From: Acinetobacter terrestris
GTDB lineage: Bacteria; Pseudomonadota; Gammaproteobacteria; Pseudomonadales; Moraxellaceae
Length of the DNA stretch: 64,000 nucleotides
Assembly: GCF_004331155.1 (NCBI RefSeq)
Contig: NZ_SJNZ01000003.1
Coordinates: 1 to 64,000 of the forward strand
Reading direction: 5' to 3'
How positions within the stretch are numbered: the stretch's first letter is position 1; every line of letters starts with the position of its first letter. The translations under genes and the position numbers were made by a program. The notes under the pieces were generated by a model. That model was not told where the DNA came from, did no database searches, and saw only the letters and a list, made by a program, of their open reading frames with translations. Shown here in pieces: positions 58,817 to 64,000 of the stretch.

Positions 58817-59589
58817 TGTCTGAATTATCACTTGCTTATATCTTTCATCAACATCAACTGTTAGTAGATGAAAATTTTCAACTGCCTCAAGTAGAACGTT
58901 TGGCAAGTGATCTTCACTTCAACACGGGTGATCAAGTGATTGCCCGTGATCTTCTCGAAGATGAACCTATTCCTCAAGGCTTACAACTGGTTCCTATCCG
59001 TCAGTTATTGACGCTTTGGGATACCAAGCAATTCGAACAGGCCAGCCGCGCAATTCAGCTGCTTGAATGGCGTAAAAACCATAAATTCTGCAGTCACTGT
59101 GGGCATCAGACCCAAGCACATCCAACTGACTATGCCATGATTTGCCCGGCTTGCCGTTATCACCAATATCCACGGGTACAACCTTGCGTGATCACGGTCA
59201 TTACACGGGGTGATGATGAAATCCTGCTGGCTAAAAATGCGAAAAATAAAACTAATATGTATGGTCTGATTGCCGGTTTTGTCGAAGTTGGAGAAACTTT
59301 AGAAGAAGCAGTACGCCGTGAAACTTTTGAAGAAGTCGGTTTAAAAGTAAAAAATGTTCAATATCTTGCCAGCCAACCCTGGCCTTTTCCAAGCAATTTA
59401 ATGCTGGCTTTCCGTGCTGAATATGCTTCCGGAGAAATCAAGCTTCAGGAAGAAGAAATTAGCGATGCGCAGTTTTTTAAACTGGATCAACTGCCCGAAA
59501 TTCCTTTTAAAGGCAGCATTGCATACGCCATGATTAAACACATTACCGAAGGTCATCCTGTTGCAGATGACACCCGTGAATGGTTATAA
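58816..59589 (+). CDS. nudC: NAD(+)/NADH diphosphatase
   Basis: NudC hydrolyses NADH and removes NAD caps from RNA 5' ends. The 257-aa protein contains a zinc ribbon (FCSHCG and ICPACR), the Nudix box GFVEVGETLEEAVRRETFEEVG, and the NudC-specific SQPWPFPSNLML. Its start codon shares a base with the stop codon of the FimL-like gene, so the two are translationally coupled. It converges with the esterase gene, whose stop codon is one base away. Confidence 0.96.
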   Translation: MSELSLAYIFHQHQLLVDENFQLPQVERLASDLHFNTGDQVIARDLLEDEPIPQGLQLVPIRQLLTLWDTKQFEQASRAIQLLEWRKNHKFCSHCGHQTQAHPTDYAMICPACRYHQYPRVQPCVITVITRGDDEILLAKNAKNKTNMYGLIAGFVEVGETLEEAVRRETFEEVGLKVKNVQYLASQPWPFPSNLMLAFRAEYASGEIKLQEEEISDAQFFKLDQLPEIPFKGSIAYAMIKHITEGHPVADDTREWL

Positions 59590-59590
59590 G

Positions 59591-60478
59591 TTAAGGTTTT
59601 AGGGCTTCATCCAAAACTGTCAAAATTTGTTTCTTGGTCTGAAAATAGCGACTAAACAAACTCGAAACCGATCCCATAATCGAAACGTGTCCGGTACCCG
59701 GAATGGTAATCATCTGGCTATGGTTGCCCTTTTCTTGCAGAATACGATGCAAATCTCTTGAATTGGTATGGCTGACAATTTGATCATTGGCTGCCAGAAA
59801 CAGGTAATGTTTTACCGTGTTCGGTTCAATAAAATAATAGGGCATTACATGTTGATAAGGGATATTCTGATCAAACGCATCGGCGCATACAGGATCATCT
59901 TTATAATCAAAATGATAAGGCCCAGACAATCCAATAATCGCTTGAATTTGGGCACGGCAGTGCAAGGTATACGGCTTTGGATGATACAGCGCCGACATGA
60001 CATTAAATGCACCGGCTGAATGTCCCATCAACACAATTTTTTCAGTCCGAATATTCAGTTTAGCTTGATGCTGGCTTAGATAATTTAATGCCAGACTCAA
60101 GTCATCAATATAGCTGGGAAACACATGTTCGGGTGCCAGATGATAATTGATTACTGCTACGTCATAGCCCTCTTTTGCAAAGGCTTCACCGACAAAACGG
60201 TAATCTTTTTTATCCCCGTGTAACCACGCCCCGCCATGTACAAATACAATTAAGGGACGCTGTTCACGTGGTGTTTCGGCAGTAAAAATATCCAGGCGTT
60301 GTCGTGCTCTTAAGCCATAAGCAATGTTTTCAACGACCGAATAACCTTTTTTAGGGGTTAAACGATTCAGGGCATAACTACCAAAATCGTAAAGGCGAAA
60401 ATCTTTGTAAAACATTTTCGCCAATGCAAGGTTTTGTTCCAGTTTCGTTTTGACCACTTGCGTTACATTATTGAGCAT
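59591..60478 (-). CDS. Alpha/beta hydrolase (hormone-sensitive-lipase-like esterase)
   Basis: A 295-aa esterase/lipase of the HSL (family IV) or related alpha/beta-hydrolase_3 type. The oxyanion motif LIVFVHGGAWLHGD, nucleophile elbow VLMGHSAGAFNVMS, acid residue in LFLAANDQIV and catalytic His in IPGTGHVSIMG are all present. The substrate is unknown. I chose ATG 60478, which overlaps the end of dolP by 11 bases; an in-frame TTG at 60505 is also open. The overlap makes it the last gene of the lpoA-yraN-dolP unit. Confidence 0.82.
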   Translation of the reverse strand: MLNNVTQVVKTKLEQNLALAKMFYKDFRLYDFGSYALNRLTPKKGYSVVENIAYGLRARQRLDIFTAETPREQRPLIVFVHGGAWLHGDKKDYRFVGEAFAKEGYDVAVINYHLAPEHVFPSYIDDLSLALNYLSQHQAKLNIRTEKIVLMGHSAGAFNVMSALYHPKPYTLHCRAQIQAIIGLSGPYHFDYKDDPVCADAFDQNIPYQHVMPYYFIEPNTVKHYLFLAANDQIVSHTNSRDLHRILQEKGNHSQMITIPGTGHVSIMGSVSSLFSRYFQTKKQILTVLDEALKP

Positions 60479-61151
60479 TCGTAGGCTCAGCTTGGTCTGG
60501 ATCAATCGCTACAGGGGTTTGTTCAACGGGTTGTGCATACACCGCAGGACTGCTAAAACTTGAAGTTACTGCACGTGATTGTTCAACATTATCAATCAGG
60601 GTAATGATTTTAGTGACATTACCGACTTGCTCAAGCACCTGATTCAGATCGTTAATCTCGGCACTATTTAAACGCCCCATTACATATAAAATGCCATCTT
60701 CAGTATGAATGCGAAGTTTGCTATCCGATACCACCACGGCTTTCATCACCAGCCCACGTGTGTTGGCTGTGACCGTAGTATCTTGCATGATGGTGGCATA
60801 ACCGATTTGATTGCCTACGGTAATATAATTATGTACAGTTTTGACATCGGTCATCGCACGCACATTATCTTCAGCCAATTGCTTTAAATGGGCATCTGGC
60901 ACTTGGCCTGTTAATAAAACATTGCCATGGAAACTTTCAATGTTGACGCGCGATTGCTTAAAACGTGCATCCAATTTATATAAATTAATTTTAGCGGTAC
61001 GTTCTATAGATGAATCGATAAATACTTGTCCAAGTGAACGAGCACCACTTTCTGTTCCTACCGGGGCGGCGCCTGTGCCACCAGAGATGAAACTTGCACA
61101 ACCAGATAAACTTGCTACACACAGTAACGTCATTGCAATACGGTTAAACAC
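60468..61151 (-). CDS. dolP: Outer-membrane lipoprotein with two BON domains (DolP/YraP)
   Basis: A 227-aa lipoprotein: signal peptide with lipobox LSGC (Cys18, Ala at +2, suitable for the outer membrane). The first BON domain (about 45-110) contains ARFKQSRVNIESFHGNVLLT, the second (about 120-190) LRIHTEDGILYVMGRLN. A Pro/Gln/Ala tail ends the protein. DolP supports outer-membrane integrity and BAM function in E. coli. The position after lpoA and yraN matches the E. coli yraM-yraN-(diaA)-yraP order, with diaA absent. Confidence 0.92.
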   Translation of the reverse strand: MFNRIAMTLLCVASLSGCASFISGGTGAAPVGTESGARSLGQVFIDSSIERTAKINLYKLDARFKQSRVNIESFHGNVLLTGQVPDAHLKQLAEDNVRAMTDVKTVHNYITVGNQIGYATIMQDTTVTANTRGLVMKAVVVSDSKLRIHTEDGILYVMGRLNSAEINDLNQVLEQVGNVTKIITLIDNVEQSRAVTSSFSSPAVYAQPVEQTPVAIDPDQAEPTNAQ

Positions 61152-61216
61152 TCAGCAAGACTCCTAATCGTTAATTTCAATTCTATTTTATTTCAGCATT
61201 TATGCTCTGATTTTGT

Positions 61217-61642
61217 TCAAAGATTAATAAACTCTTGCTCAAAAGTAAAAGCATTTTCAATCCATTGTTGATCATAAGTGAATTTAGAAAAATCTTGCTG
61301 TATTGTTTTTGCAAATTGTTGAAAAAAATCAAAACAAATCACATCAAAACGACAATAAAAATGTTGGAATTGTGGATGAGTATTTAAAAAGCATAATGCA
61401 GATTTCATGATCTTCTTTTGTTTGGAGAATGAAATTGTTTCATAGGATTGTGCATATTGAGTCGCGGAGCGTGCTTTCACTTCCACAAAGATCAATTCCT
61501 GATTTTTTTGTACAATCAGATCAATTTCCCCATATCGACAATGATAATTCATGACAATCAGCATGAAACCCTGAGCCTGTAAAAATTCCAAAGCCTGCTG
61601 TTCCGCCCATTGTCCTAAATTTAAATTTGCTCGCATATTCAT
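61217..61642 (-). CDS. yraN: YraN family protein (UPF0102)
   Basis: A 141-aa protein of the YraN/UPF0102 family, a restriction-endonuclease-like fold. The core motif [11 protein letters not shown]...LIFVEVKAR carries the Glu/Asp and ExK residues expected of the nuclease site. A nuclease activity has been suggested for the family but its role is not established. The gene begins five bases after lpoA, so both belong to one transcript. Confidence 0.92.
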   Translation of the reverse strand: MNMRANLNLGQWAEQQALEFLQAQGFMLIVMNYHCRYGEIDLIVQKNQELIFVEVKARSATQYAQSYETISFSKQKKIMKSALCFLNTHPQFQHFYCRFDVICFDFFQQFAKTIQQDFSKFTYDQQWIENAFTFEQEFINL

Positions 61643-61647
61643 TGCCT

Positions 61648-62583
61648 TTACAAGGTCTTAATACCTTTTTGGGTACTCTCAAAACAATGTGGAATACGCT
61701 GGATATGATTATTACTGATTTGAATTAGCCCGGTACGCCCCTGAAATTCAATGCTTTTCAAATTCGGTTCATCTAGATATTGCTGAGCAATATGCCAGGC
61801 ATCACCCCCAAAAGCCAGTAGCCGTTGATACGGCATGGAAACAGGATTTTGTTGATAGGCCCTGATTACATCCGGCCATGCCAGATCATATAAAGCAGGT
61901 GCATCACAAAACTTCACGCCTTTGGGGATTGGTTGCTGCTGCTCAATAGCATTCGCCAGTACATAAACATTTTTATTTGGCAGCTTGGTCAGGCTATTGA
62001 TCCATTGATTATTTCCGAGCAGCAATAAACTGCTTTTTTTATTCAACTTTTTAGGCACTTCCTCAACAAAAGTTAAGGGATAATCCATTTGTGACACCAA
62101 AGACATGAGAAAAAGCTCACTGTCGACTTCTGCCCCCGGCTGGCGAAAAACATACAGTTGCTTAATTTTGTCTTTCTGCAGAATTTGATTCAGCGCATAA
62201 GCATCATCTTTCTTGGACAAGCTAAATTGCCAGACATTGTCTGCTTGATCCGTCACTTCATTTAAAGCCAGAACACGCACTTTGGGTTTACTCTTAATTA
62301 ACCCTTCCACCTCATTACGCGCTAAAGGCCCAATCACCATTTGGGTTTTTTTATTGACATTTATTTTTAGCAACTGGGCAATTTGTTTTTTATCCGAGTT
62401 TACAAATTTAATCGGGGTTTTCTGGTCTGATGCTTGATAAGCACTCATAAAACCCTGTTTGACGCTCAATCCGGCTCGCGCCATAGGACCCGATTCAGGT
62501 AAAATGACCAATACTTCGGCTTGTGCCTGGTTAAAAATGCAATACAGCATCAAGCCCATCAAATTATTTTTATTATTCAACAT
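61648..62583 (-). CDS. lpoA: LpoA-like penicillin-binding protein activator, short form
   Basis: LpoA activates PBP1a in E. coli. This 311-aa version contains only the periplasmic-binding-protein-like C-terminal domain ([20 protein letters not shown], then [29 protein letters not shown]). It lacks the large N-terminal TPR domain of the E. coli protein (678 aa). Its signal peptide ends QAQA without a lipobox Cys, so it may be a soluble periplasmic protein. Neighbours yraN, dolP and divergent rsmI support the assignment. The start is only 12 bases from the rsmI start on the other strand. Confidence 0.8.
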   Translation of the reverse strand: MLNNKNNLMGLMLYCIFNQAQAEVLVILPESGPMARAGLSVKQGFMSAYQASDQKTPIKFVNSDKKQIAQLLKINVNKKTQMVIGPLARNEVEGLIKSKPKVRVLALNEVTDQADNVWQFSLSKKDDAYALNQILQKDKIKQLYVFRQPGAEVDSELFLMSLVSQMDYPLTFVEEVPKKLNKKSSLLLLGNNQWINSLTKLPNKNVYVLANAIEQQQPIPKGVKFCDAPALYDLAWPDVIRAYQQNPVSMPYQRLLAFGGDAWHIAQQYLDEPNLKSIEFQGRTGLIQISNNHIQRIPHCFESTQKGIKTL

Positions 62584-62595
62584 TGGAGAAACCTT

Positions 62596-63435
62596 ATGAG
62601 TGCTCAGTTATTTGTTGTAGCGACCCCAATTGGGCACTTAGATGACATCACTTATCGTGCGATTGATGTTTTAAAGTCAGTCAGTATTATCGCGGCCGAA
62701 GATACGCGTACTTCTGCTCAATTATTAAAGCACCATAATATATCAACTCCACTGACTGCGTGTCATGAGCATAATGAAAGTAACAAAATTGATATATTGA
62801 TCCAGAGGTTACTGAACGGCGAAAATATGGCCCTGATTAGTGACGCCGGTACACCGCTGATTAGTGACCCGGGTTTTAAGCTGGTTCGTGCCGCGCAAGA
62901 GCATAATATCCGTGTGGTTCCTGTACCGGGTGCCTGTGCTGCAATTGCCGCGCTCAGTTCCGTCGGTTTGCCAAGCGACCGTTTCAGCTTTGAAGGTTTT
63001 CTGCCTTCGCGCCAGTCCCAGCGTCGAATTCAGTTAGAAAAATTGAAAGATGAAACGCAAACTTTAATCTTTTATGAAGCACCGCATCGTATTTTAGATT
63101 CAGTCAAAGACATGGCCGATATTTTTGGTGCAGACCGTCCGGTGGGTTTTGCCCGTGAAATTACCAAAACCTTTGAAACCATCAAGAAAATGACTTTGGC
63201 CGAGTTGATTCAATTAATTGAATCTGATCATAACCAGCAAAAAGGTGAAATTGTTTTAGTCATTGGTGGCGCGACAGTAGAAAAAGATTTAGATCAAGAA
63301 AAACTGGATCAGTTATTGACTCGCTTGTTGCAGGATTTATCGGTAAAAGCCGCTTCACAATTGGCAGCAGATTTGACAGGCATCAAAAAGAAAGTGGCTT
63401 ATCAACGTGCTTTGGAACTCACCCATAAAGATTAA
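62596..63435 (+). CDS. rsmI: 16S rRNA (cytidine1402-2'-O)-methyltransferase
   Basis: RsmI methylates the ribose of C1402 in 16S rRNA. The 279-aa protein begins MSAQLFVVATPIGHLDDITY and carries the SAM-MT (tetrapyrrole-methylase fold) marks AEDTRTSAQLLKHH, LISDAGTPLISDPG, and VPVPGACAAIAALSSVGLP. The frame is open upstream to 62521, but ATG 62596 is right for the family and GGAG lies seven bases before it. It is divergent from lpoA with a 12-bp gap, so its promoter must overlap the 5' end of lpoA. Confidence 0.96.
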   Translation: MSAQLFVVATPIGHLDDITYRAIDVLKSVSIIAAEDTRTSAQLLKHHNISTPLTACHEHNESNKIDILIQRLLNGENMALISDAGTPLISDPGFKLVRAAQEHNIRVVPVPGACAAIAALSSVGLPSDRFSFEGFLPSRQSQRRIQLEKLKDETQTLIFYEAPHRILDSVKDMADIFGADRPVGFAREITKTFETIKKMTLAELIQLIESDHNQQKGEIVLVIGGATVEKDLDQEKLDQLLTRLLQDLSVKAASQLAADLTGIKKKVAYQRALELTHKD

Positions 63436-63454
63436 AAATCAACCAGTAAAAACT

Positions 63455-63487
63455 CAAAAAGCATCACAGAAGTGATGCTTTTTTTAT
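63455..63487 (+). terminator. rsmI terminator (possibly bidirectional)
   Basis: AAAAAGCATCAC, AGAA, GTGATGCTTTTTTT between convergent rsmI and the sutA-like gene, with T runs on both strands. Confidence 0.9.
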
Positions 63488-63515
63488 CCCTTACAAAAAC
63501 CGAGTAAAGGTATGA

Positions 63516-63764
63516 TTAATCTTTAGCAGACTCATCCGCTGGAACTTCGACAATGCGGCCACCACGTGCAAGGAACGCAGCAACTTCATCTTCCAGAGCC
63601 TGACGCTGTTTGAGTTTAGCAGTGATGGTTAAAGTTTCTGCTTCAGCCACATCACCATCAGTTGGCGTAGGTTCACTGTCAGATGCCCCTTTTTCAGCAG
63701 CTTTCGCTTCATCTTCATCGACTGCAGTTTCTTCTACTTCATCGTAATCATTCATATCTGTCAT
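63516..63764 (-). CDS. sutA: SutA-like RNA polymerase-associated regulator
   Basis: An 82-aa acidic protein: a disordered Glu/Asp-rich N-terminal half and a conserved C-terminal motif QRQALEDEVAAFLARGGRIV. This closely resembles P. aeruginosa SutA, a small RNA polymerase-binding protein that raises transcription of housekeeping genes in slow-growing cells, with its ALE-x-(D/E)V-x-AFLARGG-(K/R)-I segment. I chose ATG 63764 (MTDMNDYDE), which has GGGGAG upstream; the open frame runs six codons further. The role in Acinetobacter is inferred from the motif only. Confidence 0.75.
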   Translation of the reverse strand: MTDMNDYDEVEETAVDEDEAKAAEKGASDSEPTPTDGDVAEAETLTITAKLKQRQALEDEVAAFLARGGRIVEVPADESAKD

Positions 63765-63782
63765 CTCTATTTCTCCCCACAA

Positions 63783-64000
63783 ATGACGTCTATCGTTCCA
63801 ATGTGAATTGGTTTTGAATTAGGAAGAAATTTAGCAATCTCTGATCGTTTCGCATAGAGGCAAATACGAAAAAATCGTATCTTTTTTAATCAAAAAAGTA
63901 AACTTATATGAATATTTGTACAAAAAGCAGCTGTTCAGTTTCAAACTGCATAACAAGTGTCTTTTAAGGCCTGCAATCCGTTGGCTTGAGACATAAAGGC
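63783..64000. other. Upstream region of the sutA-like gene, to the window edge
   Basis: AT-rich, no coding frame or RNA gene recognised. It should contain the promoter of the minus-strand gene, but no clear -35/-10 pair is evident. Confidence 0.4.

Overview
The window looks like a chromosomal segment of an Acinetobacter species (Moraxellaceae, Gammaproteobacteria). The basis is AT-rich DNA (about 40% GC by eye), an RNase HI / DNA polymerase III epsilon fusion, a trpGDC cluster, Acinetobacter-like SodB and UbiA, and gene neighbourhoods shared with Pseudomonas. It is mostly housekeeping chromosome with a few scars of mobile DNA. No phage, CRISPR array or large island is visible.

Layout. 0-1 kb: the end of an IS3-family element inserted into a Hint-domain (polymorphic-toxin type) gene. 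1-10 kb: DegS/AlgW-like protease, Nif3-like protein, a MITE-like repeat, sodB, three tRNA-Asn genes with small hypotheticals, ubiCA, and glnA with a readable sigma54/NtrC control region. 10-14.6 kb: trpG-trpD-trpC, an Smr protein, folE and a cupin. 14.6-25.7 kb: a globin-coupled diguanylate cyclase, DUF4105/Lnb-like, DUF3015 and DUF817 proteins, hemE, an L,D-transpeptidase, a pirin, a methyltransferase and tRNA-Ser. 25.8-34 kb: fadH and the lactate locus lldP-lldR-lldD-dld, with two LldR-type operators flanking the lldP promoter. 34-45.2 kb: argG, a second diguanylate cyclase, pyrC-rnt, two paralogous amino-acid permeases interleaved with four tRNA-Glu genes, and a glutathione S-transferase gene broken by an internal amber codon. 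45.2-59.6 kb: an Old-Yellow-Enzyme-like oxidoreductase, yejABEF, an MltD with eight LysM repeats, the rnhA-dnaQ fusion, a FimL-like protein and nudC. 59.6-64 kb: an esterase, dolP, yraN, a short lpoA, the divergent rsmI and a SutA-like RNA polymerase regulator.

How the parts work together. The lactate locus imports L-lactate (LldP), oxidises both isomers (LldD, Dld) and senses lactate through LldR. The block mltD-yejABEF / rnhA-dnaQ / fimL-like / nudC resembles, from memory, the P. aeruginosa PA1807-PA1823 neighbourhood. rsmI / lpoA-yraN-dolP matches the E. coli rsmI-yraM-yraN-yraP arrangement and links peptidoglycan synthesis to the outer membrane. The most informative observations are the IS insertion directly behind the presumed Hint nucleophile codon, the sigma54/NtrC architecture of glnA, the paired LldR operators, the MITE-like element supplying the nif3 stop codon, the tRNA-Glu promoter inside the end of rnt, and the amber-interrupted GST. 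I did not find a convincing wholly new biological system.
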